Positions 34,355 to 43,185 of a DNA stretch of 64,000 nt are shown here, piece by piece. Numbering within the stretch: position 1 is the stretch's first letter; the number at the start of each line of letters is the position of its first letter. The notes under the pieces were generated by a model. It saw nothing but the letters and a program-made list of their open reading frames with translations. It was not told the DNA's origin and searched no databases. The DNA is from JAJDUF01 sp965214295 (GTDB lineage Bacteria > Chloroflexota > UBA11872 > UBA12225 > JAJDUF01): positions 1,116,001 through 1,180,000 of the forward strand of contig OZ243944.1 of NCBI GenBank assembly GCA_965214295.1. Direction: 5' to 3'. The position numbers and the translations under genes are program-made.

Positions 34355-34592
34355 CTGACTGATCTCCTCTCGCGGTAGTGGTTGAACCATACAGTGTAGC
34401 ACTACCTGGCCATCCTCACCTCCCGGTCGAGGCACGGCCGGTCGGTTGCACGCTATAGTGATCCCGCCGCCGTATAGGCGAGGCGGGCGACTGCGCCTGA
34501 AATACGGTCTTGCGGCCGGTTGCCGGCCTTCCGCATCCGTGGCGGCGTTGTTGCAAGCGTGAGCACCGACCGGCCGGCGAAAGGAGTGCCCG

Positions 34593-37172
34593 ATGTCCCT
34601 GAACACACCAGTTGATCTGCAACGCCACGTCAATGGCGGGACGCAGGCCAGCACGCCGCATTGGCATCCGGCGGTTGCCGAGGCGTTGGCGGCGCTGCCC
34701 ATCGAGCCGATGACGTGCTGGGGTACCCCCTTCACGCCCGCGGCGGCGGGTGCGGAGGGCGAGGACCCGCCGCGCTGGCTGCTGCTGGGCAAGAGCTATC
34801 CCGATACCGTATTGGTTGATCTCCCGGCTGGGACTCACGCCAGTCACGTCGTCTTCCTGCACTTCTGCGATCAGACCTACGACCCTCACGCCGGCCCCCA
34901 GCCGGAGGAATACCGCGGCGGCCACCTGACACAGCCAGGCGCCCAAGTTGCCAACTACGTGCTCACTTACGCCGACGGCAGCGAGGAGAGCCGCGAGATA
35001 CGGGTACGCTTCGAGATCAACGATTCGGGGACGGTGCGGGGACAAAAGGCCTTTGCCGCGCGGCCAGACGGTCAGGACGACTACATCGACTTCCGCGCCA
35101 CGCACCCGGGCGAGGCCTGGGGACGCGCCCAGATGTCGGCCAGCCAGGGCAGCGGCCGGTACTGGGTCTATGCGCTGTCCAACCCGCGGCCGGCGGCCGA
35201 GCTGCGCGGCGTGCGCTTGGAGACGACCGGGGACACCGTGGTGGCCATCGCCGGCATGACGCTGTACCACGGCCAGGAACATCCCTTGAAGCGCCGGCGG
35301 CTGGAGAGCTTTCGTATCACGCTCGCAGCCAACGGCACCGCCGCCGAGGACGTGGCGCTGGCGGTGGACCTCGGTATCCTGGCGCGGCGCTATCAGGTGC
35401 GTCCTTTCGATCCGGCCGCCTGGACCGGCGATCCCCTGGCCGAACCGACCGGTCCGGCCAGTGACCCTATGGGCGGACCGTCCGGCTCCGACGGCGACCC
35501 CGATCCCCGGCAGCTGATCGTGGACATGACAGCCAGCGCGGATGCCACCTTGACCGTCGACAACAAGGAGGTGCCGCTGCGTCCGGCGTATGAGCGCGGC
35601 GAGAGCCGGTCCGCCGATGGCTCGGTGCGCGTCGAGCTACTCACCCCGGACAAGACCTGGGTACATACCGTTGTGCGTGGCGCCGCTACGGGCCGGCCCA
35701 CACCGGTCCGCGTCCATTTTCGCGCCCCGGACGGACGCTATTTCCCGCCCTACGGACACCGCCACGAGGTGAACGAGTATTGGTTCCAGGACTACGGGAA
35801 CGATCTCAAGATCGGGGACACCGAATACGCTTACGTAGATGGCACTTTCCAGGGCGAGCTACCCGTCGGAGACGTGTACGTCGAGCTGAGTAAGGGCTTC
35901 GAGTACCGGCCGATCCGCCAAAAGGTCACAATCAAGCCGGGGCAGCGCGAATTGTCTCTGACCATCGAACGCCCGCTCGACTGGCGGGGCCGTGGCTGGA
36001 TGACGGCTGATACGCACGTCCACTTCCTCTCGCCGACCACGGCCTGGCTCCAGGGGCAGGCCGAGGGGCTGAACCTGGTCAATCTGCTGGCATCGCAGTG
36101 GGGTGATCTGTTCACCAACGTTGGGGATATTACGGGCGAGATGTCCAAGGTCAGCGGCAAGGACACCATCGTATGGGTGGGTACCGAGAACCGCCAGCAT
36201 CTCCTGGGCCACATCAGCATGTTGGGGACGCAGGGTGAGCCAGTCTACCCGATGACCGCGAGCGGGCCGGGCGAAAGCTACCTGGGTGATCCTACGTGGT
36301 CCAGTCTCGGCGGCTGGGCGGACACGAACCACGAGCGGAGGGGGATCGTCGTGACGCCGCACTTCCCGAACCCCTACGCGGAGGTCGTCGCCGACGTCAT
36401 CCTGGGCAAGACCGATGCGCTGGAGATGACGAACTTCACGCCGGCGTTCGACGGCCTGAATATCTCCGAGTGGTACAAGTTCCTCAACTGCGGCTATCGC
36501 GTGCCCTGCGTCGGCGGCACCGACAAGATGTCCGCCGCGATGGTCATGGGGTCTATTCGGACCTACGCCTATCTGGGCGAGGCGCCGTTTACGTTCGCGG
36601 CGTGGGGCGAGGCCGTCAAGGCCGGTCGCACCTTCGCCTCGACCGGCCCACTGCTCGATCTGCGGGTAGAAGGCCGGCGGCCGGGCGACGTTATTGACCT
36701 ACCCAAGGGTGGCGGTACGCTGGCGGTGGAAGTGGTGGCCGAGTCACTGGCACCGTTGGATACCGTGGAGGTGGTCGTCAACGGCCAGGTCGTGGCAACC
36801 GCGCAGCCCCAGCCTGGCGCGCTCAACACGACAATGCGGGTGCAGGTGCCGGTAGCGGAGAGTGGCTGGATTGCGGCCCGCTGCACGAGCAATCAGTTGG
36901 GGTGGGCACTCTCCACCCGGGGGATCGCCGCGCACGCCTCACCGGTCTACGTCGTCGTAGACGGCGCCGAACTCTACAACCCCAACTCGGCGACGTACAT
37001 GCTGACCTTGCTGGAGGGGGGCATGACCTGGGTGGACACGCTGTCCATCCCGGCCGACCCGCAAACCCACCAGCGCGTGCGGGGTGTTTTCGAGCAGGCC
37101 CATCAGAGCCTCCACACGCGGCTGCACGCCGCCGGTACACACCACCAGCACGCTCACGGCCACAAGCACTAA
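34593..37172 (+). CDS. CehA/McbA-family metallohydrolase, large
   Basis: 859 aa. The C-terminal half (about residues 465-700) is a CehA/McbA-type hydrolase of the PHP superfamily: WMTADTHVHFLSP (HxH), TENRQHLLGH, IVVTPHFPNP and VGGTDKMS, giving the metal ligands. Two or three beta-rich domains precede it, together with a Pro/Gly/Ser/Asp linker near residue 290 (GPASDPMGGPSGSDGDPDP). After the enzyme comes a beta domain and an HHQHAHGHKH tail that could bind metal. Founding members cleave carbamate or amide bonds, but most are uncharacterised. ATG preceded by AAAGGAG. No signal peptide is obvious, so it is probably cytoplasmic. Divergent from aspS. Confidence 0.75.
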   Translation: MSLNTPVDLQRHVNGGTQASTPHWHPAVAEALAALPIEPMTCWGTPFTPAAAGAEGEDPPRWLLLGKSYPDTVLVDLPAGTHASHVVFLHFCDQTYDPHAGPQPEEYRGGHLTQPGAQVANYVLTYADGSEESREIRVRFEINDSGTVRGQKAFAARPDGQDDYIDFRATHPGEAWGRAQMSASQGSGRYWVYALSNPRPAAELRGVRLETTGDTVVAIAGMTLYHGQEHPLKRRRLESFRITLAANGTAAEDVALAVDLGILARRYQVRPFDPAAWTGDPLAEPTGPASDPMGGPSGSDGDPDPRQLIVDMTASADATLTVDNKEVPLRPAYERGESRSADGSVRVELLTPDKTWVHTVVRGAATGRPTPVRVHFRAPDGRYFPPYGHRHEVNEYWFQDYGNDLKIGDTEYAYVDGTFQGELPVGDVYVELSKGFEYRPIRQKVTIKPGQRELSLTIERPLDWRGRGWMTADTHVHFLSPTTAWLQGQAEGLNLVNLLASQWGDLFTNVGDITGEMSKVSGKDTIVWVGTENRQHLLGHISMLGTQGEPVYPMTASGPGESYLGDPTWSSLGGWADTNHERRGIVVTPHFPNPYAEVVADVILGKTDALEMTNFTPAFDGLNISEWYKFLNCGYRVPCVGGTDKMSAAMVMGSIRTYAYLGEAPFTFAAWGEAVKAGRTFASTGPLLDLRVEGRRPGDVIDLPKGGGTLAVEVVAESLAPLDTVEVVVNGQVVATAQPQPGALNTTMRVQVPVAESGWIAARCTSNQLGWALSTRGIAAHASPVYVVVDGAELYNPNSATYMLTLLEGGMTWVDTLSIPADPQTHQRVRGVFEQAHQSLHTRLHAAGTHHQHAHGHKH

Positions 37173-37181
37173 GGGTAGCCG

Positions 37182-38054
37182 TCAGCTTGCAGCCGCCGTT
37201 GTAGCTGCTTCGGGTGCTTCCTCAACCGCGGCCGCGGCGACGACGGCGCGGAAATCGTCATAGGCCATGCCGACCGAGCGTATCCAGTACCAGTTACAGT
37301 CCGACAGCTTCATGCTGTACGCGCAGACCTCCTCCGCATCACCTTTCTGCCAGGGCTTGCGGGGCCAAACCGTGTGCCCGGATTTCGAGCAGACTTGGAG
37401 CGACTGCGTATGGAGACTCAGGTGGATGCGCCGCTGGTCAATCCACTGCGCCGTCCGAGGAGACAGGAACATCGCGGCGGCGGTCGTGTCCTGACAGGCA
37501 AAGAGCCACGCTGCTACGCCGCTGCCGGGCAGCGGGATGGTCTCCGGCGGCTGGGCGCCGTACAGAAACCGTGAGTCGTAGACGGTCATCTCGAAGCGCA
37601 GCCGTGGCGCGTGCTTGAGGCCGAGATACTGGGCGAACGCCCCGCCGTACCCCGGGACGCAGCCCTCGAACGATTCGCCCCACACTTCAGCGGTTACGGT
37701 GCGAGGATCGAACCGGAGCTTGGAGGTGCTGACATGCTCGCGCACGCAGTCCGCCAAGTCCACATAGAGCTTGTGCCGATCGCCGGTATTTTCCGCCTCC
37801 GGGAAGCAGATGTAGGGCGCGCCGAGATAGCTGCGAGCGAGGTCAAGCAGGTACCGGGGGCCGCCGAGCTGGACGTACAGGGTGCCGCGTGGCCGTGCGG
37901 CTAGGGCCGCGAGCCAGCGTTGCTTGACCTGTTGCTCTCTCCTGACGAAGAGCTGCCAATTTTCCTTCCGTACCGTCGCGGCGTCCTGTTGCTCGTAAAT
38001 ACACGGGTGGATCAGGAAGATCACATGGTCGCAAGGCAGGAGCTTGTTGTTCAT
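37182..38054 (-). CDS. Hypothetical protein, 290 aa
   Basis: No known family is recognised with confidence. The middle holds YVQLGGPRYLLDLARSYLG and CFPEAENTGDRHKLYVDL. Acidic and aromatic residues, five or more Cys, and the pattern WPRKPWQKGDAEEVCAYSMKL suggest a soluble enzyme-like fold. It ends with a low-complexity Ala/Glu/Thr tail. No signal peptide. Its start, ATG 38054, follows the GT-C gene (- strand, upstream) by 6 bp, so they may be cotranscribed. It ends 9 bp from the convergent CehA-like gene. Confidence 0.55.
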   Translation of the reverse strand: MNNKLLPCDHVIFLIHPCIYEQQDAATVRKENWQLFVRREQQVKQRWLAALAARPRGTLYVQLGGPRYLLDLARSYLGAPYICFPEAENTGDRHKLYVDLADCVREHVSTSKLRFDPRTVTAEVWGESFEGCVPGYGGAFAQYLGLKHAPRLRFEMTVYDSRFLYGAQPPETIPLPGSGVAAWLFACQDTTAAAMFLSPRTAQWIDQRRIHLSLHTQSLQVCSKSGHTVWPRKPWQKGDAEEVCAYSMKLSDCNWYWIRSVGMAYDDFRAVVAAAAVEEAPEAATTAAAS

Positions 38055-38060
38055 CGTGCC

Positions 38061-40031
38061 CTAGCGTGCCTCCCGCATGGTGCGATGGATGCGCGGCCAG
38101 GGAAGTAAGTCGCGCAAGAGCACGAGACCCACACCCTGGAGGACATGTACCAGAGGCATGATGGGGACCCGGTAGCGCGCCTCGCCGAGAAACGGCATAT
38201 GGGAAATCCAAATGAACACTATCGTCAAAAGGACCAGCCACCGGCCAGCGCGTACGATGCCGGAGGAACTCTGCCGTTGAGCGATCCCGACCGGCCAGCA
38301 GACCGCAAGGGCACCGACCGTCAGCGTCAGGAGTGAGCACACATGCAGCAGCGCCGATGCGGCACGCAGGGACTCTTCATCGAGCCAGCCGCCCAAGAAG
38401 GCCACCATGCGGCGGTTGACGTGCTCGCCCATCACATCGGGTTCGATAGCCCACCACACACGGTGGAGTTTCTGCAGTGCGAGACGTAAGGCGGACGACG
38501 GGTGCGCGGCGATGTAGCGGAGCGCCAGCTGCGTGTAGGCACGAGTTTCGCTGGTCGCCACGATACCTTGAGCGTGGTAATGATGGAGAAGCTGCCAGAA
38601 CTCCTCCGGTTGCGGATACGACTTGGTACCGCCCGTGGCGCTGGGGTTATTGCCGGTCCAGAACACTACCCCGCCGGAAACCGTCGTCGGGACGAATTCT
38701 CCCCAGACGCGGAGGTTCCGGACGCCATAGAGTGTGGGCGGGAACAACGCGAGGAGCCACAGCAGGGCAATGAGCGGGACCATCCGCAGTGTGAAGCGCA
38801 ACCGGGAGACGGCGCCGCCGCCACCGCGGTGCTGCTCCACGTACCAGATGTATCCCGTAGCAAGCACCAGCAGCACCGCCATCTTGAGCTGCAAGAAGAG
38901 GCAGAGGCCTAGCGTAGCACCAGCGCCGCCGAGCCAGAGGAGACGGCGTTGGTGCCGGGAAGTGTGCGCGTAGTTTATGAGGCACCAGACGGTGACGACC
39001 ATTCCGAGGGCCAGCCATAGCTCGTAGGCGATCAGCTCGGCGCTATAGAGCCACACTGGTGAAAGTACGGCGACGGCACCAGCCAGCCGGGCCGCGCGCG
39101 TCCCGAACAACCGTCCGGAGATCAGCACCACAAAGACGGCGATACCCACGGCGGGCGCGATCTGTACGACCTTGACGACAAGCGGGTGGATCCCGGCCAC
39201 AGCGTACACCGCCGCGATGAGAAAGGAGTACGCGGAAGCCGTCATCCTAATGACATGGCCATGTCGGGTCAGCAAGCCCTCCTCGACCAACGCGCGGGCT
39301 GCGGTATGGTAGCCTAGAGCATCCCAGCCGTCGGGTACCCAGGGAAAGAGCAGCACATAGTAGAGCTTGAGGACAACGGTGATGGTCAGGATCAGGGCCA
39401 AAAGGTTCCAGGCATAGCTCTGCCGGGACCGCCGGCCGGTGTCCCAGAGCCACAGGAGCACACCACCCAGCAGCGGGAGTAGCACGACCGGCAGGAGCCA
39501 GCGCCGGACCGGATTGCCCACGGGCCAGCCTTCGGGGAGGGCAGCAAGCTCCGCTGCTCCGATGGGTTGCGCGTCGCTGGGGCGCAGGAACAACGCTGCA
39601 TACGCATCGTCACCAATGACACGCCGCCGGGTGCCTTCATAGACAATCCACACGGTACCGTCAGGATCGCGGTAGACCGGTCCGGCGCGCACGTCATCGC
39701 TGCGAGGAATACGCATCAACTCTTCGGGGAAAAGCGTCTCTACATTCTCCCAGCGATAGCCATAGTCCTCGAATACTTGCAACGACGTGATCAGACGCTT
39801 GTATCGCCCCTCCAGCACATAGACATCGGGAGAGTTTTCAGCGCGCAGCAACCGACCGGCCTGGAGACCTCGGCGCTCTCCCTGAGTTTCCTGGGCATGC
39901 GCCGTTGTGACCGGCAAGGGTGTCGCCAGGGCCATACCGAGGGCCAAGCCCAGCACAAGCGGCCAGTTGAGCACGCGCCAGGAGTGAAGGGAGAGAATGC
40001 GCGCAGTCACCGCACTGCTGATGGAGCGCAT
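38061..40031 (-). CDS. GT-C membrane glycosyltransferase with N-terminal repeat-like domain
   Basis: About 656 aa. Residues 1-50 form a signal-like hydrophobic segment ending AHAQE. Residues 55-160 contain two copies of a short beta unit (VYVLEGRYKRLITSLQVFEDYG and VWIVYEGTRRRVIGDDAY). The rest has about eleven membrane helices and the dolichyl-phosphate-mannose mannosyltransferase (PMT/ArnT-like) pattern: PDGWDALGYHTAARALVEEG in the first loop and GEARYRVPIMPLVHVL near the end. It probably moves a sugar from a polyprenyl-phosphate donor outside the membrane. The ATG at 40031, with AAAGG upstream, was chosen over the more distal TTG. The N-terminal domain is not part of normal PMT enzymes. 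Confidence 0.75.
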   Translation of the reverse strand: MRSISSAVTARILSLHSWRVLNWPLVLGLALGMALATPLPVTTAHAQETQGERRGLQAGRLLRAENSPDVYVLEGRYKRLITSLQVFEDYGYRWENVETLFPEELMRIPRSDDVRAGPVYRDPDGTVWIVYEGTRRRVIGDDAYAALFLRPSDAQPIGAAELAALPEGWPVGNPVRRWLLPVVLLPLLGGVLLWLWDTGRRSRQSYAWNLLALILTITVVLKLYYVLLFPWVPDGWDALGYHTAARALVEEGLLTRHGHVIRMTASAYSFLIAAVYAVAGIHPLVVKVVQIAPAVGIAVFVVLISGRLFGTRAARLAGAVAVLSPVWLYSAELIAYELWLALGMVVTVWCLINYAHTSRHQRRLLWLGGAGATLGLCLFLQLKMAVLLVLATGYIWYVEQHRGGGGAVSRLRFTLRMVPLIALLWLLALFPPTLYGVRNLRVWGEFVPTTVSGGVVFWTGNNPSATGGTKSYPQPEEFWQLLHHYHAQGIVATSETRAYTQLALRYIAAHPSSALRLALQKLHRVWWAIEPDVMGEHVNRRMVAFLGGWLDEESLRAASALLHVCSLLTLTVGALAVCWPVGIAQRQSSSGIVRAGRWLVLLTIVFIWISHMPFLGEARYRVPIMPLVHVLQGVGLVLLRDLLPWPRIHRTMREAR

Positions 40032-40264
40032 CACGGCCTTTGCTCCGCTCGCCAAGCTACGAGTCTGCCACCGGGACCAGGGTGCCGACCGGCGCCATTC
40101 TCCTAATACGCTCGCTGCGCGCCTACTACTCCAATAAGTTCAGCCGTGCCGGTAGTGGCACTCTGCTTGGGGCCGAGCCTTGGCGCTATTGGCGTAGCGG
40201 ACAGCCGGCGCTCGTCGGTGAGGTCCAAGCCGGCGGCAGAGACTAGACTAGGTGCCACGGCGCC

Positions 40265-40693
40265 TTAGCTGGGGGGAGGGCCGCGCCAGAGGCGCCGGGC
40301 GGTAACACCGACGATCAGTACGAACAGTGGATCAACCAACGCCCAGATGAGCAGGTGAGTGTCCCCCTGCGGATCTGCCCCCACGGTAAGGTTGTCGACC
40401 CAATTCCAGAAGAACCAGAGAGCCAACAGGACGGTGGCGTAGAAAAGCAGATTGATTTCCAGGTACTCAAGAGTAACAGCCCCGTCCGCCTGGCGCCGGC
40501 CCAGCACGGCCTTGCGTATGAAATGCACAACCAGCGCGACCATCACCGCAACCGCCATGAACCAGTTCACGACATCCCACACCAGGCCAGCGTCTACCCA
40601 CTCTTCATAGAACGGAGAGGCTACGAAATGTACGGCCACCACGAGCGCTATCGCACCGAGGAGCACCGCAAGCAGCTTTCGGGACAGAACCAT
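40265..40693 (-). CDS. Small membrane protein, 142 aa
   Basis: Four hydrophobic helices (residues 5-25, 40-60, 76-97 and 110-131), separated by short charged loops such as FIRKAVLGRRQADG and WNWVDNLTVGADPQGD. No family recognised. The ATG has a GGGGAGGAA site and a short hairpin (40709-40726) immediately upstream. Confidence 0.55.
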   Translation of the reverse strand: MVLSRKLLAVLLGAIALVVAVHFVASPFYEEWVDAGLVWDVVNWFMAVAVMVALVVHFIRKAVLGRRQADGAVTLEYLEINLLFYATVLLALWFFWNWVDNLTVGADPQGDTHLLIWALVDPLFVLIVGVTARRLWRGPPPS

Positions 40694-40708
40694 GGCTTTC
40701 CTCCCCTA

Positions 40709-40726
40709 GCGGCAGACTGCTGCCGC
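40709..40726. promoter_or_regulatory. Hairpin upstream of the 142-aa membrane protein
   Basis: GCGGCAG / CTGCCGC around a 4-base loop (ACTG), ending just before the GGGGAGG ribosome site on the - strand. It may end transcription from the 392-aa gene (no T-run is present) or modulate translation. Confidence 0.3.
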
Positions 40727-40789
40727 ACACTCTACTGATAGCGCATATTTTACGCCGCCGTTCTGGCCGGGGATGAGGTGTGTCCCCCG

Positions 40790-41968
40790 CTAGGTCCTGC
40801 AGTTGGGGTAGCCGGGTTGGGTCGGCTCCGTGGTGGCCGGGTAGGGCGGGCCGACGGTGGTCCGCTCGAAGAAGCCGATATCTCCGGCGATCACGTCGCA
40901 CCAGTAATAGCCCCGTGCCTGGAAGGTCGCCACGTCCGGCACGTGCCGCCATTGCCCTAACGCAGCATCGTAACCCGCGATGTGCCCGCCCCCCCCGCTA
41001 TCGAAGCGCCGCACCAACTGGTTCGGCGCCGGGTGCTGCTCGTCCAAGGGCACAGTGATGAGCACTTCCACCGGGACCGTGTACTGGCTGTTCACGATAT
41101 CCCAGGGGATTACGTAGACCAGCGGACTGTCGGACGGCACCCAGCGGCGCACGATCTGACCATCGGCCTCCCGGCGGACCAGGAGATACGTGGCGCCGAG
41201 GGTCTCGTCGCGCACAATCCCGACGACGACCACCTCCGTGCCGTCCCCGGCGAACCAGCCTACGCCGACCTCGAACGAGGCGTCCGGTTGGTCATGGCGC
41301 TCGAAGAACACCCGGTCGCCGGGGTACTCCCAGGCCGTCGCGATGGCGCTGCGGCCAATGATCCGTGGGAGAGACGGCGGTGGTGGCGGTGGCGGGGCCG
41401 CCGGCGCGTCATCATCATCGTCGTCTGACGACGTTGACGTTGACTTTGGCGTACTCGATGGTGGGACCGGTTGTTGCTCTTCGAGCACGAACGTTGCCAC
41501 CACCGTACCCTGCTGCGTGAACGTCAGCGTCGCTGTACTCACACCACTCGGCAGCGTAAACGTCAACAACTTGTCACCCGGCCCGAAGTCCAGTGACTTG
41601 CCTATTGCCGAGACCGTCGTCGTAGCCGTCGGCGTGATCTCCAACCACTCCGACCACTCCGACAATTTTTGCTCAATCGTCAGCTGGGTCTCCGACGCGG
41701 TCGTCGGCCTGAAAGTCAACTCGTCACCCGGCCCGAACATCAGCGTGGTCGTGGTAGCCATCGTCGTGACAGTCGTCGTAGCCGTCGTCGTGGCCATTAG
41801 CGGGTTCGTCGTCGTGACCGTCGTGGTGGCCATCGATCCGACGCTATTCTCCTGTCCCAAGGCGGTCCTGGCATTCCCTAGCAAGGTAGCCAGGATGATC
41901 AGCAAGACGATACCGAAGCTGATCCATAGGGGTGGAGACCGTACCAGGGGAATAGTATGTTGGCGCAT
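40790..41968 (-). CDS. Secreted Thr-rich protein sharing a C-terminal module with the S8 protease
   Basis: 392 aa. The signal anchor is residues 13-30 (PLWISFGIVLLIILATLLG). The next part is low-complexity Thr/Met/Ala (about residues 45-75, encoded by GTCGTCGT runs on the + strand) with two units containing F.PGD.L (FGPGDELTFRP and FGPGDKLLTFTLP). A DDDDDDAPAAPPPPPP linker follows. The last 195 residues match the C-terminus of the 54477-57935 protease almost block by block (RHDQP..FEVGVGW, VRREADGQIVRRW, QWRHVPDVATFQARGYYWCDV, GPPYP, YPNCRT end). No protease domain is present here, so it may be a surface adhesin or partner. Cells would export it. Confidence 0.7.
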   Translation of the reverse strand: MRQHTIPLVRSPPLWISFGIVLLIILATLLGNARTALGQENSVGSMATTTVTTTNPLMATTTATTTVTTMATTTTLMFGPGDELTFRPTTASETQLTIEQKLSEWSEWLEITPTATTTVSAIGKSLDFGPGDKLLTFTLPSGVSTATLTFTQQGTVVATFVLEEQQPVPPSSTPKSTSTSSDDDDDDAPAAPPPPPPPSLPRIIGRSAIATAWEYPGDRVFFERHDQPDASFEVGVGWFAGDGTEVVVVGIVRDETLGATYLLVRREADGQIVRRWVPSDSPLVYVIPWDIVNSQYTVPVEVLITVPLDEQHPAPNQLVRRFDSGGGGHIAGYDAALGQWRHVPDVATFQARGYYWCDVIAGDIGFFERTTVGPPYPATTEPTQPGYPNCRT

Positions 41969-42400
41969 CAGCTTTGCTCTCTTCGCGGCTTATTCCCTGA
42001 ATGGTAGCCCCTAGCAGGGTCAGAGCCTGCTAGGCCGCAGCCAAGCGTATCACCTCGGTAGAGGCAATGCAAGCGCATGTTCACGCAGCAGCCGCTATGA
42101 TTGACGGCTGGTGGGGAGGGTGTTGGGCCAGGATGCCGTCCTCGAACCCGGCTCGCTGCAACGGTCGCTGGAGGTCCTCCCCGCGCTTTGCGTCCAAGGT
42201 AAGGGCACGGCATGCCGCGCTCCCCCACTCGGCAGCGGCGCAACTGCGCCGGCTCTAGGCTATCCCACTTGTGTCGCCACCTTGGTCAAGCTCCTTACTC
42301 CCCAAGGCATACCTGACCAGCTCTTGACTCTCTCTCGGTACGCCGGCTCCCAGGCCGTTTGACCTGAGCTTGTCGACACCCATATAATCACCACGGAGCG
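41969..42400. other. Intergenic region between the secreted protein and the sugar transferase
   Basis: 432 bp without a supportable gene. The only clear feature is the strong promoter at its right end; the left part is unremarkable GC-rich sequence, possibly with a weak promoter for the - strand gene. Confidence 0.5.
42359..42388 (+). promoter_or_regulatory. Strong sigma-70-like promoter for the sugar transferase
   Basis: TTGACC at 42359-42364, an 18-bp spacer and TATAAT at 42383-42388. The -10 ends 12 bp before the ATG at 42401, so a normal +1 would give a leader of about 5-6 nt with GGAG almost at its 5' end. Confidence 0.75.
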
Positions 42401-43111
42401 ATGAGGACCAAGCAACCGCTTACGGCTGACAAGATCCGAGAGGCGCCGGTATTTACGTCGCCCGTAGGTGCAGTGATCGGTACTCCCCCGATCATTCGTG
42501 ATGGGTATAAGCGAACCTTCGACCTTACACTCGTGGTTCTGGCCCACCTTCTTTTTCCGCCGCTTTGGATCGTACTTTGGATCGTGATTCCCCTGGCCAT
42601 CTGGTTAGGTGATCGGGGGCCGATCTTCTACACGCAAGAGCGGTACGGCTTGAACGGTAAACGGTTCGATATCATCAAGTTCCGCACTATGGTTAGGAAT
42701 GCTGAGGCCCAAACCGGGCCGGTTTGGGCGAGCGATGGCGATTCGCGGGTGACAATGATAGGCCGGGTGCTTCGCCGGCTCCACCTCGACGAGATACCTC
42801 AACTCATCAATGTCGTGCGAGGTGACATGAGCCTCGTGGGGCCACGGCCAGAGCGTCCGGTCTTGGCCGATCAGTTCAATCGTCAGGTGCCGGGGTTTTC
42901 CCAGCGCCTCAGAGTGAGGCCGGGTATCGGGGGATTGTCCCAAGTGCGTGGCGATTACTCGACCTCCCCGCGGAATAAGCTCAGGTACGACAACCTGTAC
43001 ATCAAGACAATGAACCCTTGGGTGGATCTAAAGCTGATCTTCCTCTCCATTGGGAGGGTAGTTTTCCCGGTGGGCCGATCCGCTGACAGGAGCCACACTA
43101 CTGTAAGGTGA
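42401..43111 (+). CDS. Polyprenyl-phosphate sugar phosphotransferase
   Basis: 236 aa member of the bacterial sugar transferase family (WcaJ/WbaP C-terminal type), which starts lipid-linked glycan synthesis by moving a sugar-1-phosphate onto undecaprenyl phosphate. A membrane helix lies near residues 42-65. The signature KFRTMVRNAEAQTGP is followed by LRRLHLDEIPQLINVVRGDMSLVGPRPER and RLRVRPGIGGLSQVRGDY. It lacks the long N-terminal membrane part of full-length WbaP. ATG at 42401 sits right behind the promoter. It probably initiates the glycan made by the GTs of this window. Confidence 0.9.
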   Translation: MRTKQPLTADKIREAPVFTSPVGAVIGTPPIIRDGYKRTFDLTLVVLAHLLFPPLWIVLWIVIPLAIWLGDRGPIFYTQERYGLNGKRFDIIKFRTMVRNAEAQTGPVWASDGDSRVTMIGRVLRRLHLDEIPQLINVVRGDMSLVGPRPERPVLADQFNRQVPGFSQRLRVRPGIGGLSQVRGDYSTSPRNKLRYDNLYIKTMNPWVDLKLIFLSIGRVVFPVGRSADRSHTTVR

Positions 43112-43185
43112 TAAAGCGCCATTGATATCGGTTGGCGCCCGAACACGTCCCCATTTGTCGGAAGTCATCGAAAGACCTGCGACGA

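Noticed and set aside
41745..41835. GTCGTCGT runs resembling a tandem repeat or CRISPR
   Set aside because: They are codon repeats for a Thr/Met/Ala-rich segment of the 392-aa protein; units are 3 bp and there are no spacers.
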